This document shows positions 19,692 to 29,160 of a stretch of 64,000 nucleotides of DNA, piece after piece (position 1 is the first letter of the stretch; every line of letters begins with the position of its first letter). Under the pieces are notes generated by a model. It was not told the origin of the DNA and did not search any database. It worked only from the letters and a program-made list of their open reading frames with translations. The stretch lies in the NCBI GenBank assembly GCA_026994225.1, contig JALWRI010000088.1, positions 101,395-165,394 on the forward strand, read 5' to 3'. The position numbers and the translations under genes were made by a program. The DNA is from Gammaproteobacteria bacterium (lineage in GTDB: Bacteria; Pseudomonadota; Gammaproteobacteria; GRL18).

Positions 19692-20693
19692 ATGAAACGG
19701 CTGGAAGAATACTGGTATAGTGATAATTTAGCCGTTTTATTGTTGTTACCGCTTAGTTATTTGTATTGTACGATAGTACAAATACGACGTTTTTTATATA
19801 AAAAAGGTTACCTAAAGAGTCAAGGCTTTCCAGTACCAGTTATTGTTGTGGGAAATATTACCGTAGGGGGAAGTGGTAAAACTCCCTGTGTCATTTATTT
19901 AGCCCGTTATTTACAAGGCTTGGGATACCATCCAGGTATTGTTAGCAGAGGTTATGCTGCAAGGCAAAAAGCCTCCTTTCCTTATCGTGTTTATCCTCAC
20001 AGTGAAGTAAATAAAAGTGGTGATGAAGCACTTTTAATAGCAGAACGTAGTGCTTGCCCTGTTATGATTGATCCACAACGTACCAGGGCAGTACAAGCCT
20101 TAGTGGTAGAGTGTGATGTTGATATTATTATATCCGATGATGGTTTACAACATTATGCTTTACAAAGAGATATTGAAATTCATGTTATGGATGCAAAAAA
20201 ACAATTAGGTAATGGATATTGTTTACCTGCAGGGCCTTTACGTGAACCTGTTGCTCGTTTACAAGAAACGACATTACAAGTTATCAATGGTAAATTGGAA
20301 AATCATCGTGCATTGGATATGAGTCAATATGTTATGCAATTAAAAATATTAAATATTTATTCTGCTATCCATCCACAAAATTTTCGTACATTAGCCGATT
20401 TTCGTAATAAAACAGTTCATGCAGTAACAGCTATTGGACATCCTGAGCGATTTTTTCAACAATTACGGGCAGCAGGCATTAATGTTATTGAACATGCATA
20501 CCGTGATCATCATATTTTTAGCCAAGAAGAAATCATTTTTTCAGATAATTATGATATTTTAATGACAGAAAAAGATGCGGTTAAATGTCGATCTTTTATA
20601 CATCCACAGCATTGGATAGTGGCAGTAGATGCAATATTTGATAGCACGTTTACTCAGCAATTACAACGACTTTTAAAGGAGATAAAGTTGTGA
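19692..20693 (+). CDS. lpxK: Tetraacyldisaccharide 4'-kinase
   Basis: Phosphorylates the 4' position of lipid A disaccharide at the inner-membrane face, giving lipid IVA. With the start at ATG 19692 the product has 333 residues, the family length. A longer frame opens at 19650 inside exbD. An N-terminal membrane-associated helix precedes the P-loop [12 protein letters not shown] (residues 54-65). The conserved segments SRGYAA, GDEALL and [10 protein letters not shown] follow in order. It overlaps the next gene by four bases. Confidence 0.95.
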   Translation: MKRLEEYWYSDNLAVLLLLPLSYLYCTIVQIRRFLYKKGYLKSQGFPVPVIVVGNITVGGSGKTPCVIYLARYLQGLGYHPGIVSRGYAARQKASFPYRVYPHSEVNKSGDEALLIAERSACPVMIDPQRTRAVQALVVECDVDIIISDDGLQHYALQRDIEIHVMDAKKQLGNGYCLPAGPLREPVARLQETTLQVINGKLENHRALDMSQYVMQLKILNIYSAIHPQNFRTLADFRNKTVHAVTAIGHPERFFQQLRAAGINVIEHAYRDHHIFSQEEIIFSDNYDILMTEKDAVKCRSFIHPQHWIVAVDAIFDSTFTQQLQRLLKEIKL

Positions 20694-20878
20694 ATACACA
20701 ATTACTTGAAATACTTGTTTGTCCTATTTGTAAAGGTAGTTTGCTATATCAAAATGAAGAATTAATTTGTAAGGTAGATAAATTAGCTTATCCTATTCAA
20801 GATGATATTCCCGTTATGCTAGAAGATGAAGCAAGAAAATTAACCTCAGAAGAAATAGAGACCTTAGAAAAAACATAA
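20690..20878 (+). CDS. ycaR: Trm112/YcaR family small protein
   Basis: Trm112-like protein of 62 residues, UPF0434 family, with CPIC at residues 11-14 and the typical [16 protein letters not shown] segment. The second zinc-binding Cys pair is missing, as in many bacterial YcaR proteins. It starts with GTG overlapping the lpxK stop, preceded by AAGGAG. The lpxK-ycaR-kdsB order is conserved in gammaproteobacteria. The bacterial role is unclear; the eukaryotic and archaeal relatives activate methyltransferases. Confidence 0.9.
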   Translation: MNTQLLEILVCPICKGSLLYQNEELICKVDKLAYPIQDDIPVMLEDEARKLTSEEIETLEKT

Positions 20879-20897
20879 TACAGTACAGGTTATTAGC

Positions 20898-21653
20898 ATG
20901 TCATATACCATTGTTATTCCTGCTCGTTATGCGTCTACTCGCTTACCAGGGAAACCCTTGCTGGATATTGCAGGAAAACCGATGTTGCAGCATGTTTACC
21001 TTCTTGCACAGCAAACACAAGCAAATAATATTTGGATTGCATGTGATGATAAAAAGGTACAGCATGTTGCAAAACAATTTTCAGATAATGTGATGATGAC
21101 ATCGGTAACACATCGTTCTGGTACAGAACGTTTGTTTGAAGTGATTAATCGCTTACAACTTGATGACAATGAAATAGTTGTAAATGTACAAGGTGATGAG
21201 CCGTGTTTACCCCCTGCATTAATTGATAAAGTTGCCTATAATTTACAACAGCATAGCAAAGCGAGTGTCAGTACATTATGTTGTGCCTTACGAGAGCAAA
21301 ATGATATTTTTAATCCCAATATAGTGAAAGTAGTACGGGATCAACAACAGTATGCATTGTATTTTAGTCGTGCTGCTGTTCCTTGGTATAGAGAAGGCTT
21401 TGATAAAAATAGTATGCAATTCCCTGTTGCAGAAGTCTATTTTCGACATATTGGCTTATATGCATATAAAGCAGGTTTAATTCGTGCTTATAAAGATTGG
21501 TCAGAAACTACTTTGGAACATATTGAAAAATTGGAACAATTACGTATTTTATATTATGGACATAAAATTTATGTAGATAATACTCATTTAGATCCAGGAC
21601 AAGGGGTTGATACAGAAGAAGATTTATATAAGGCAAGAAAACTATTAAGCTAA
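20898..21653 (+). CDS. kdsB: 3-deoxy-manno-octulosonate cytidylyltransferase (CMP-Kdo synthetase)
   Basis: Activates Kdo with CTP for lipopolysaccharide inner-core synthesis, in the cytoplasm. It has 251 residues. The nucleotide-binding signature PARYASTRLPGKPL and the metal/substrate motif NVQGDEPCLP are visible, as are the HIGLYAY and HIEKLEQLR segments typical of KdsB and the C-terminal GVDTEEDL. It is the last gene of the lipid A/LPS operon and is followed by a strong hairpin. Confidence 0.96.
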   Translation: MSYTIVIPARYASTRLPGKPLLDIAGKPMLQHVYLLAQQTQANNIWIACDDKKVQHVAKQFSDNVMMTSVTHRSGTERLFEVINRLQLDDNEIVVNVQGDEPCLPPALIDKVAYNLQQHSKASVSTLCCALREQNDIFNPNIVKVVRDQQQYALYFSRAAVPWYREGFDKNSMQFPVAEVYFRHIGLYAYKAGLIRAYKDWSETTLEHIEKLEQLRILYYGHKIYVDNTHLDPGQGVDTEEDLYKARKLLS

Positions 21654-21685
21654 AACACCTCGCCTTATTCAGGCGGGGTGTAGTA
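21652..21685 (-). terminator. Bidirectional hairpin between kdsB and dksA
   Basis: ACACCTCGCC at 21655-21664 pairs with GGCGGGGTGT at 21672-21681 around a seven-base loop (one G-T wobble). On the minus strand the hairpin runs into TTTTAG, giving an intrinsic terminator for dksA. On the plus strand no T-run follows, so kdsB termination there would be weaker. The shape also resembles the transposon-end hairpins at 23481 and 29161. Confidence 0.65.
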
Positions 21686-21699
21686 ATGCGAGAAAGTAG

Positions 21700-22137
21700 T
21701 TATTGTCGCTCCTTAATTTCATCTAATGTTTTACAATCAATACATTGTGTTGCAGTAGGTCTTGCTTCTAAACGGCGAATACCAATTTCTATTCCACAGG
21801 TTTCGCAATATCCATAATCACCACTTTCAATAGCTGCTTTTGCTTCCTCTATTTTTTTAATAAGTTTACGTTCTCTATCTCGAGTCCGTAACTCTAATGC
21901 AAATTCTTCTTCTTGAGAAGCTCTATCATTAGGATCTGGATAATTAGTAACATCATCTTTCATATGATGTATTGTTTTATCCACTTCTTGCATTAAAGTT
22001 TGTTTCCAGTTCTCCAGAATTTCCATGAAATGTTGCTGCATTTCCTCACTCATGTATTCTTCATTTTCTCCAGCATTATATGGAGCAATATCATTATTGG
22101 GAACGGATGCAGTATTATCATTATTCGTTTCTGACAT
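21700..22137 (-). CDS. dksA: RNA polymerase-binding transcription factor DksA
   Basis: Binds the RNA polymerase secondary channel and, with ppGpp, represses stable-RNA promoters and activates biosynthetic ones. It has 145 residues, with a long coiled-coil whose tip holds the key acidic residues in DPNDRA (D68, D71, A73). A four-cysteine zinc finger is complete (C111, C114, C132, C135). The first 25 residues are Asn-rich and variable. AGGAG lies 11 bases before the ATG. Confidence 0.95.
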   Translation of the reverse strand: MSETNNDNTASVPNNDIAPYNAGENEEYMSEEMQQHFMEILENWKQTLMQEVDKTIHHMKDDVTNYPDPNDRASQEEEFALELRTRDRERKLIKKIEEAKAAIESGDYGYCETCGIEIGIRRLEARPTATQCIDCKTLDEIKERQ

Positions 22138-22428
22138 TATCTCAGCAACTCCTGCTTACTATAAAATTAAATACCCTAACTAATTAATGATGCTGTGTCG
22201 TAAATAGACGCAATACTCAGCATACAAGCCCGACAATATACACTAAAATGGCTTAGGGTGAAAATAGTTTCATAACTATTTATGTCAAAAAACAGCAAAT
22301 AGGGGTTTAGTTTTGTATAATAGAAAAAATAGATGGTTATTATCTAAGGTATAAATTTCACAAATAATAATAACAAAGTTATTCTATTAATATTTAGATA
22401 CCCCGTTAACAAAATAAGAGGAAGAAAA
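22138..22428. other. 291-bp divergent intergenic region dksA / cytochrome c peroxidase
   Basis: It holds the leaders of both divergent genes. I can see the ribosome sites (CAGGAG for dksA, AAGAGGAAG for the peroxidase) but no promoter that matches consensus well in both boxes. No gene, repeat or transposon end is visible. Confidence 0.4.
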
Positions 22429-23436
22429 ATGATAAATACGAACAAGTATTTAGCACTTATTTATCGTAGTGCATTAATATCTTTAATGAGTGTATGCTCT
22501 GTAGTGTATGCAAAAGAGCCAATTCAAGCTATTCAAGCAGCAAAAAATATTAATATTGCCAAAGCAGAATTAGGAAAAAAATTGTATTTTGATCCTCGTT
22601 TATCTAAATCAGGATTTATCTCCTGTAATTCTTGTCATAATTTGAGTATGGGAGGAACGGATAATTTAAAAACATCAATAGGACATAAATGGCAACAAGG
22701 GCCTATTAATGCACCTACTGTGTTAAACTCTAGTTATAATATTGCTCAGTTCTGGGATGGAAGGGCTAAAGATTTAAACGAGCAAGCAGGAGGACCGATT
22801 GCCAATCCAGGTGAAATGGCATTTACACATACTTTAGTAGTAGAATTATTAAAAACCATTCCAGGCTATGTAAAAGAATTTCAACAAGTTTATGGTTCAG
22901 ATAAGATACATATTGAACAAGTTACTCAAGCGATAGCAGAATTTGAAAAAACCTTGGTAACCCCTCATTCTCGTTTTGATAAATGGTTACTAGGTGATAA
23001 AAATGCCATAAATAAGCAAGAATTAGCCGGTTATCATCTATTTAAAAAATCTGGTTGTGTTGCTTGCCATAATGGTGTAGCAGTAGGGGGGAATTCATTT
23101 CAGAAAATGGGGGTTATTGCACCCTATAAAACAACCAGTAAAGCCCAGGGGCGGGTTGCTGTAACAGGAAAAGAAGTAGATCGTATGTATTTTAAAGTGC
23201 CTACTTTACGCAATATTGAAATGACTTACCCTTATTTCCATGATGGGGGAGCACAAACTTTAGAAGAAGCAGTAGATATTATGGGTAAATTACAATTAGG
23301 AATACATTTTAATAAAGAAGATAAAGCAAAAATTGTTGCTTTTTTAAAGACATTAACAGGTGAGCAACCGCATTTTGCTTTACCTTTATTGCCACCTTCA
23401 TCTTCTCACACTCCTGCACCCAAACCATTTGAGTAA
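22429..23436 (+). CDS. Dihaem cytochrome c peroxidase, periplasmic
   Basis: Reduces hydrogen peroxide to water in the periplasm with electrons from cytochrome c. A signal peptide ends near VYA|KE (residue 28). Two haem c sites are present, CNSCH at 66-70 and CVACH at 210-214, with the family blocks NAPTVLNS, FWDGRAKDL and the PTLRNIEMTYPYFHDGG region. It is about 335 residues, the normal CcpA/MauG-family length. A good AAGAGGAAG site precedes the ATG. It stands alone, so expression is probably controlled from the upstream divergent region. Confidence 0.93.
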   Translation: MINTNKYLALIYRSALISLMSVCSVVYAKEPIQAIQAAKNINIAKAELGKKLYFDPRLSKSGFISCNSCHNLSMGGTDNLKTSIGHKWQQGPINAPTVLNSSYNIAQFWDGRAKDLNEQAGGPIANPGEMAFTHTLVVELLKTIPGYVKEFQQVYGSDKIHIEQVTQAIAEFEKTLVTPHSRFDKWLLGDKNAINKQELAGYHLFKKSGCVACHNGVAVGGNSFQKMGVIAPYKTTSKAQGRVAVTGKEVDRMYFKVPTLRNIEMTYPYFHDGGAQTLEEAVDIMGKLQLGIHFNKEDKAKIVAFLKTLTGEQPHFALPLLPPSSSHTPAPKPFE

Positions 23437-23469
23437 GATGCAAGCTTTATCCCTTTTTAATAGCTAAAT

Positions 23470-23515
23470 GAAGCGCAAGACCCCGTTCCTTTAGGGCGGG
23501 GATGATGTCAATTTG
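23470..23515 (+). repeat. IS200/IS605-like right-end hairpin relic (copy B)
   Basis: CCCCGTTCC at 23481-23489 folds with GGGCGGGG at 23494-23501 over a TTTA loop, followed by ATGATGTCAAT. The hairpin plus 'GATGTCAA' flank is a familiar right-end pattern of TnpB-type IS200/IS605 elements. No transposase gene adjoins it, so it is a relic or a non-autonomous end. It could also act as a terminator-like structure after the peroxidase gene. Confidence 0.5.
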
Positions 23516-23642
23516 CCGGTGAGCCTGGTCGTTGTATTATATTCATTCATAAGATATTATTCTATAAGACTAGGATGACTTGATTTTTTCTTCATAATTT
23601 GCTCTACTTATATTAGAATATTATAATTTTAGAGGTTTTATT

Positions 23643-25310
23643 ATGGCGAATTTAGTCCCACTGAGAAAAGAGCATTTGTCTGAAGATGATACGGATATAC
23701 TTTCAGAAACGCTACAATCTAAAGATACATCATCAGATAATTTGACGGATATAACAGAAAATACCGATAATGGGGTACAAGATAACCCTATTTCAGTAGA
23801 ACGAGTTGAAATATTAGAAAAGCAATTAGATGCCTTAGAAGCGGTGAATACCGGATTATTGGAAAAGGATGAAAGTTTTTCTAATGAGCTTAAAGAGACG
23901 CAAGGGGAGTTACTGTTATTAAATTCTGAACAGAAAAAACAGCAGCAATCACTTGAAGCCATCAATATGGGGCAGGATGCAATTCAAGATAAATTACAGG
24001 ATGTGGCAAAACAGCATCAAGAGCAAATTCATCATTTAGAAAGTAAAACGCAAGGATTAGAAGATAAAACAGAACAGTTAGATGAAAATTTAACGCATTT
24101 ATCTGAGTTGCAAGAAGTACAGTTTAATAAAGTAACAGAAAATATCGCTGATTTAGAGGAAAAGGATGTTAAAGTTCAAGAAAAACTAGAGGATATTGAT
24201 CAGCTGCAAACCGAGCAACATGATAAAATTGATCAATTAGAGTCCATTAGTGCTAAATTAGCAGATATTAGTGATAAACTTAGTGATAAAACCACTCGTT
24301 TAGAAGATAGACAAGATAAATTATTGGAAGAACATACACATTTAGCAAGTCGTACTGGTACATTGGAAAACAATGTATTAGAAACAAAAAAACACTTCCA
24401 AAAAACAACGGATAAATTATCTGAGCAATGGTCTCAAGAAACACAAGCATTATCTGAAAAAGATACAGCATTACAAGAACAGTTAAGTGCTGTAGCAGGG
24501 CGTACTGGCACATTAGAAAGTCAATACAGTGATTTAGATGCTAGTACTAATGCATTGGGGCAACATCAACTTGTTTTAGATAAACGTACTGCAACATTAC
24601 GCCAAAAATTTCAATATGCAGGTATTACCATTACTGTAGTATTGTCTTCTATCCTTATTGCAGGGGGATTTTTATATACTCAAAATAATAATGAATTGAA
24701 AAACTTACAAAATTCAGATGTAGTCATAGGTAATGATATAGCTCAATTGACAGAACAAATCAATGTAACAAATGCGAAGCAACTTGGCACACAAGAAAAA
24801 TTATTGCAATTAGAGGCACAATTAGGCAGCTTGCAACAGGCATATCAAGAAAATAAAGTATCTATAGAAAAATTTGAACAACAGTATGCACGTTTATCTG
24901 AATCATTAAATCAGCTTGGTAGTGAATTAGCGATTATTGATAGTAAGTTAGATGAAAATATTGAACAACAAAATATCTACAAGCGATTGCAATTTAGCCG
25001 TGCAGATAATCAACCTATATATGATAAAACCTGGATTAAAGCACAGAATAAACGCTATTATACAGTACAGTTAATGAGTGCTAAATCACCAGAAGCAGTA
25101 TTTAGGTTTGTATCTCAATACCAATTAGGAGGGGATTTAGCTTATATCAAAACCCGTAATGCAAAAGGACAAGAATGGTATTCTGTGGTAGTAGGTGCTT
25201 ATCCAGATAAACAATCTGCACAAGCTATGATCAATGGATTACCCGCAGAGATAAAAGCAAATAAACCTTGGATGCGTTCATTTGCTCATCTACAAAAAAA
25301 GATATTATAA
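23643..25310 (+). CDS. Long coiled-coil inner-membrane protein with C-terminal SPOR domain
   Basis: The protein has 555 residues. Residues 1 to about 320 are acidic and almost wholly heptad-like coiled-coil (repeated L-E-D-K / Q-L-E units). There are duplicated 'SRTGTLE' and 'GRTGTLE' blocks about 60 residues apart. A single transmembrane helix lies at 326-345. A second, periplasmic coiled-coil spans about 350-440, and a SPOR fold covers about 470-545 (YTVQLMSAKSPEAV ... WYSVVVGAYPDKQSAQAM). SPOR domains bind denuded peptidoglycan at division sites, so a septal or cell-envelope role is inferred. DamX has the same topology, but its cytoplasmic part is different. I know no characterised protein with this layout. 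AGAGG precedes the ATG. Confidence 0.8.
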   Translation: MANLVPLRKEHLSEDDTDILSETLQSKDTSSDNLTDITENTDNGVQDNPISVERVEILEKQLDALEAVNTGLLEKDESFSNELKETQGELLLLNSEQKKQQQSLEAINMGQDAIQDKLQDVAKQHQEQIHHLESKTQGLEDKTEQLDENLTHLSELQEVQFNKVTENIADLEEKDVKVQEKLEDIDQLQTEQHDKIDQLESISAKLADISDKLSDKTTRLEDRQDKLLEEHTHLASRTGTLENNVLETKKHFQKTTDKLSEQWSQETQALSEKDTALQEQLSAVAGRTGTLESQYSDLDASTNALGQHQLVLDKRTATLRQKFQYAGITITVVLSSILIAGGFLYTQNNNELKNLQNSDVVIGNDIAQLTEQINVTNAKQLGTQEKLLQLEAQLGSLQQAYQENKVSIEKFEQQYARLSESLNQLGSELAIIDSKLDENIEQQNIYKRLQFSRADNQPIYDKTWIKAQNKRYYTVQLMSAKSPEAVFRFVSQYQLGGDLAYIKTRNAKGQEWYSVVVGAYPDKQSAQAMINGLPAEIKANKPWMRSFAHLQKKIL

Positions 25311-25501
25311 AGATCAAAACCGGCAGGCTAATGGTGTTATGGATTTGATTCATCAACGGTAGCAGGTAGACCAGCAGAAACCTCATGATCTCTTTGTCCA
25401 CTGTTTTTGCTGCTTTGATTTTTCCAGTTTTCTGCCCGTCATGCCTTCGTCATCGCCTGCCCATTTATCCTAGTGCAGCGCTTAAATTATTGGATAAAAC
25501 G
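25311..25501. other. Relatively GC-rich intergenic patch, probable gene debris
   Basis: This stretch is visibly richer in G and C than its surroundings. On the minus strand two short open segments in different frames look protein-like. One is hydrophilic (WAGDDEGMTGRKLEKSKQQ), the other hydrophobic (EIMRFLLVYLLPLMNQI). They are separated by a frame change. I cannot assign a family. A frameshifted remnant of a foreign gene is the simplest reading. Confidence 0.3.
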
Positions 25502-25533
25502 GAAAAGGCAGCCCATCGGACTACCTTTTTTGT
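25502..25533 (-). terminator. Intrinsic terminator of the M16 peptidase gene
   Basis: AAAAGGCAG and CTACCTTTT form a nine-position stem with one mismatch around a nine-base loop, with runs of A on one side and T on the other. It lies just downstream of the peptidase stop on the minus strand and could also end readthrough from the SPOR gene on the plus strand. Confidence 0.55.
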
Positions 25534-25539
25534 TAGTAA

Positions 25540-28437
25540 TTATGGTGATTGGAAATAACGCTGACGTTCTTTAAAACGGTGTATATTTTTTATTATAAAT
25601 AGGGGATTAGGTGCTTTGCCCTCTGTTTTTACCTGGAGTCGAGCTCCCTTGTTGAAAGAAAGAAAATCTAAGGCATATTGAATAAAATCCTTTTTTTGTA
25701 AATTTTCAGTGAGGGTAATTAATTGCTCCTGCATAGTAAATTGGAAATAATCTAAACTTAATTCATCCCAATACTGAGTAGTAAGTGCTAATAAATTTTT
25801 AGGTTTTTCACGTAATTGAGTAAGTAAGGCTTGTTGATACTTATGATAATCAGCATCACTTAATGTTTTAAGTGTATCTTTGTAATTTTCTAAAAAGCTC
25901 TCTATATGTTGTGATAAGAGTGCCGGTGCTGTATAAGGTGATTGCACTATAAATAAAATACCATTACTACGCAATAACGGAAGGTGCATGGCTGCTACAA
26001 CATAACCTAATTGCTTTTCAGTACGTAAAGCATGGTAAAAAGGGGTTTCAATTAAGGTGGCTAATAACGCTGTTTTAGCCCTGTTTTTTAATTGTGTATC
26101 AGGGGCTTGCAGATATGTGATTAAAGCGGAATCATTATGTTCAATCGGCACATCATATTGATAAATTTTTCCTTCCGTTAAATTGACAACTTGTGTGAGG
26201 GGTTGTTGATGCAATGTGGGCAAAGGATATATCAAGGTAATTAATGCCTTGGCTTTGTTTTTAGTAATATTACCATGCGCTAAAATATCAATATTTGACA
26301 AAGATAAGTTTTTTACAAAAGTATGTAATGCGGCTTCTTTTAGGGGAGTTAAAGCAGCAATCAACGCCTCTGTATCCCAGGAAGGTTGTAATAATAACAT
26401 AGAGAGCTTGCTATAGAGCTGTTTATAAGGGGTACGTTTAGCTTCATTTTTCCAACTGCGTAATAATTGTTCTTTTAAACGGGTAAAACGTGCTGGATGG
26501 GGATGCGTTAGCCTTAGTGCAGCAAGAATTTTTTTGATAAGAATGCTTTGTTTATCATTATATCCCGAGACTTTAAGCGTAAATCCTCGTGTATGTTTAT
26601 AAAAGCTATAGCTAAGACCTGCAAGACTGGCAGGGTAAGAAAATTCATTCAGTTTATCTTTTATCCATTCAACATATAGACTACTCAATGCTGCTTGTTG
26701 AGCGTTTGCATTGATAACAGGTGTTTTAAAGTTAATAAAAATATTGGCTCTAGGTTGTAAAAAAGTGCGATCTTGCAAATGCCAAAGTTTAATTGTGGGC
26801 GTATCATAAATAAGTTGAGGCACTAAATTATTATCTGTAGCAGGGAATAGCTCTAAATTATCAGCAATAAAGGGATTTTTCTTAGGTAGCTGCAATGTAG
26901 AGATGGTAAGATTATTGCTCCATGTTTGGATGTCATGATTGGATATGCTTTCTACTTTATAAGGAGTGTTAAAGTAGGGAGAATAGTTATCTTGAGGTAA
27001 ATTGGGTGCAGTAATACTAATTAATACATTTTTGGGTGTCAACCGTGCCAAAATATCTTGAATTGCCTGAGCATCGTAATGATCCATACGGTAATCACCA
27101 TAAATAACATCTTGAGGTGGGTATTTTTGTAAGTTAGTAGATAAAGTAGTAACATAATTAATAGCTTTTTGTTTTTCTTTAAAACGAAAGTTAATAGTAT
27201 TAATTTTTTGTTGTTCTTGATACCGCCAGGCTTGTAAGCCTTTATTTTTTATTAAAGCGATATTTTGAAAGACTAAGCGGGCGATCTCATCAGTATATGT
27301 TAAACCTTTTTCAGTGAGAGTAATGCTGATATGAAAGGTAGAAAAGTCCCGTTGATCCATCCCATTTCCAGCACTTAAACTTTCCGCCCAGCCCCGTGAT
27401 TTTAACAATGATAATAAACTGCCCTGGCTTTCATCACCTAATAAGTGGCTAATATAAAATGCAGGTTTTATCGTATAGGTAGAACGTAAAGAAGGTAAGG
27501 GAAAACTTAAAGAGAGGCTACGTTGCTCCTGAAAAGGAGTAATATAGACTTTTTTGGGTAAAAAATCGGGGGTAAACAGTGGTTGAGTAATATGTAAAGG
27601 TTGAATATTATAGTTAGGGATTGCACTAAATTTAGTGTTAACATATTCTCTTAATTGAGATAGCGGTTCTTTACCTAATACGACCAAGGTCATAATATTG
27701 GCAGAATAATAGCGTTTATGAAAAGCAATCAAGGCCTCTTTGGTAGATTGATCGGGCTTATCTGCAAGAGTATCTAAATTACCAATACTAAATTGTGAAA
27801 AAGGGTGTTGAGGATTGCTAAGTTGTTTCCATACTTCATAGGTACGCCGAAAATCATTCTTTTTGCGAGCCTGATACTCTGAGTTCACCGCATTTTTTTC
27901 TCGATTAACATATTTATTGGTAAACAAGGGAGCGATAAAAAATTGTGCAAAACGATCTATAGCTGGTTCTAAATATAAAGGGTCAATATCAAAAAAATAG
28001 TTAGTATGTTCAAATGAAGTATAAGCATTATGATTACCACCGTGTGCAGAGATAAAGGTTTGATATTCACCCGCTTTGGGGTATTTTTTAGTCCCTAGAA
28101 ATAGCATGTGTTCTAAAAAATGTGCTAAACCGGCAAATGTTTTGGGATCGCTGCTACTACCACGATGTACATCCAAAGAAACAGCAGATTTATCGGTATT
28201 AGGATCGGAAATTAATAACACTTTAAGGTGGTTAGTTAACATTATATAGTCATATTGACGTGTATCATCAGGACTTTGCTTAATAGGCTGTAGTTGTTGC
28301 TGTTGCGTGTCAGCAAAACTGGTGAGGGTATAAGAAAGGAAGAATACTAATAGCAAGGTCGTGATGAGAAAGAACCCGTTTTGCCCTTTTTCTAAAAGGG
28401 ATGCTAAAGATATAGGATTATCATGGTAAACTGGCAT
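25540..28437 (-). CDS. Insulinase-family (M16) zinc peptidase, pitrilysin/protease III-like
   Basis: Periplasmic or membrane-anchored metalloprotease that degrades small polypeptides. The inverted zinc motif HFLEH is at residues 106-110 (H106, E109 catalytic, H110). The distal zinc-ligand Glu lies in the NAVNSEY segment, and the HNAYTSFEHTNYFF substrate block follows the active site. With the start at 28437 the protein has 965 residues, close to E. coli PtrA (about 962). GGAGAG lies eight bases upstream of that ATG. A 36-residue longer frame lacks a ribosome site. The hydrophobic segment near residues 22-36 is a signal peptide or anchor. The C-terminal halves show the usual M16 four-domain arrangement without a second active site. 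Confidence 0.9.
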   Translation of the reverse strand: MPVYHDNPISLASLLEKGQNGFFLITTLLLVFFLSYTLTSFADTQQQQLQPIKQSPDDTRQYDYIMLTNHLKVLLISDPNTDKSAVSLDVHRGSSSDPKTFAGLAHFLEHMLFLGTKKYPKAGEYQTFISAHGGNHNAYTSFEHTNYFFDIDPLYLEPAIDRFAQFFIAPLFTNKYVNREKNAVNSEYQARKKNDFRRTYEVWKQLSNPQHPFSQFSIGNLDTLADKPDQSTKEALIAFHKRYYSANIMTLVVLGKEPLSQLREYVNTKFSAIPNYNIQPLHITQPLFTPDFLPKKVYITPFQEQRSLSLSFPLPSLRSTYTIKPAFYISHLLGDESQGSLLSLLKSRGWAESLSAGNGMDQRDFSTFHISITLTEKGLTYTDEIARLVFQNIALIKNKGLQAWRYQEQQKINTINFRFKEKQKAINYVTTLSTNLQKYPPQDVIYGDYRMDHYDAQAIQDILARLTPKNVLISITAPNLPQDNYSPYFNTPYKVESISNHDIQTWSNNLTISTLQLPKKNPFIADNLELFPATDNNLVPQLIYDTPTIKLWHLQDRTFLQPRANIFINFKTPVINANAQQAALSSLYVEWIKDKLNEFSYPASLAGLSYSFYKHTRGFTLKVSGYNDKQSILIKKILAALRLTHPHPARFTRLKEQLLRSWKNEAKRTPYKQLYSKLSMLLLQPSWDTEALIAALTPLKEAALHTFVKNLSLSNIDILAHGNITKNKAKALITLIYPLPTLHQQPLTQVVNLTEGKIYQYDVPIEHNDSALITYLQAPDTQLKNRAKTALLATLIETPFYHALRTEKQLGYVVAAMHLPLLRSNGILFIVQSPYTAPALLSQHIESFLENYKDTLKTLSDADYHKYQQALLTQLREKPKNLLALTTQYWDELSLDYFQFTMQEQLITLTENLQKKDFIQYALDFLSFNKGARLQVKTEGKAPNPLFIIKNIHRFKERQRYFQSP

Positions 28438-28561
28438 TAAAATAACTCTCCGTATAAATAATAATGCTGAATAGATAAAATAAAAGGCAACTGAATTTAT
28501 AATGTTAGGACAGTGTATTACAAGTAGAGTTTTATAGAAAGTCATTTTCAGGAGAATTACA

Positions 28562-29011
28562 TTGCGATTACTAAAAATAAGCGGATGGATAATAGTATCT
28601 TTAGGTTTGTTATCTTGTGCAGGACATCATGGAGTAAACCGTGAAGATATGGATAGAAAGATACATTTACATTATGGACGAATACATACCATAGACATTG
28701 TTGATGTCAATTCAACCATGAGTGGTGGCGCAACATTAGGTGCATTGATTGGATTGGCAACTGGTATGGGGCATTCGGGTGAATCGACGATATACCGTGT
28801 TATTGCCGGTGCTATTTTAGGTGCATTGACTGAAAAGTCTTTAACTGAAGGAGAAACCGCACAAGCGATTACTTTAAAGGAAAATAATGCAAGGATGGTA
28901 AAAGTTATCACACAAGTGCCAAATGTGCGTGCTGGAGATTGTGTATCTATTGAACGTCATTATCGAAAAGTAAAATTATTTCGGGTTGCTGATCAATACT
29001 GTAAATACTGA
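28562..29011 (+). CDS. Glycine-zipper outer-membrane lipoprotein (SlyB-like)
   Basis: Predicted lipoprotein of 149 residues with a TTG start, preceded by AGGAG at seven bases. The lipobox is LLSC (Cys19). A glycine-zipper segment (GGATLGALIGLATG, then AGAILGALTEK) is followed by a C-terminal domain with a single Cys pair. This resembles SlyB/Pcp outer-membrane lipoproteins that stabilise the envelope under stress, but the similarity is only in layout. It is divergent from the M16 peptidase, sharing a roughly 120-base control region. Confidence 0.75.
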   Translation: MRLLKISGWIIVSLGLLSCAGHHGVNREDMDRKIHLHYGRIHTIDIVDVNSTMSGGATLGALIGLATGMGHSGESTIYRVIAGAILGALTEKSLTEGETAQAITLKENNARMVKVITQVPNVRAGDCVSIERHYRKVKLFRVADQYCKY

Positions 29012-29160
29012 TTATAGATATTAGCAATAGAGGCTTTAGTCTATTAATGCGGTTGGCTAAAATCTCCTTGCTTGACTTACATAATGTTAATTATGGGTTT
29101 TTGATAGAATAGGGTGCTTGAATGTTAAAACTGTATTTTAAAGCCCTTCCAAAAAGATAA

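Noticed and set aside
23621..23965. 114-residue Ser-rich minus-strand frame
   Set aside because: It is the antisense of the acidic coiled-coil of the SPOR protein and its composition is explained by that.
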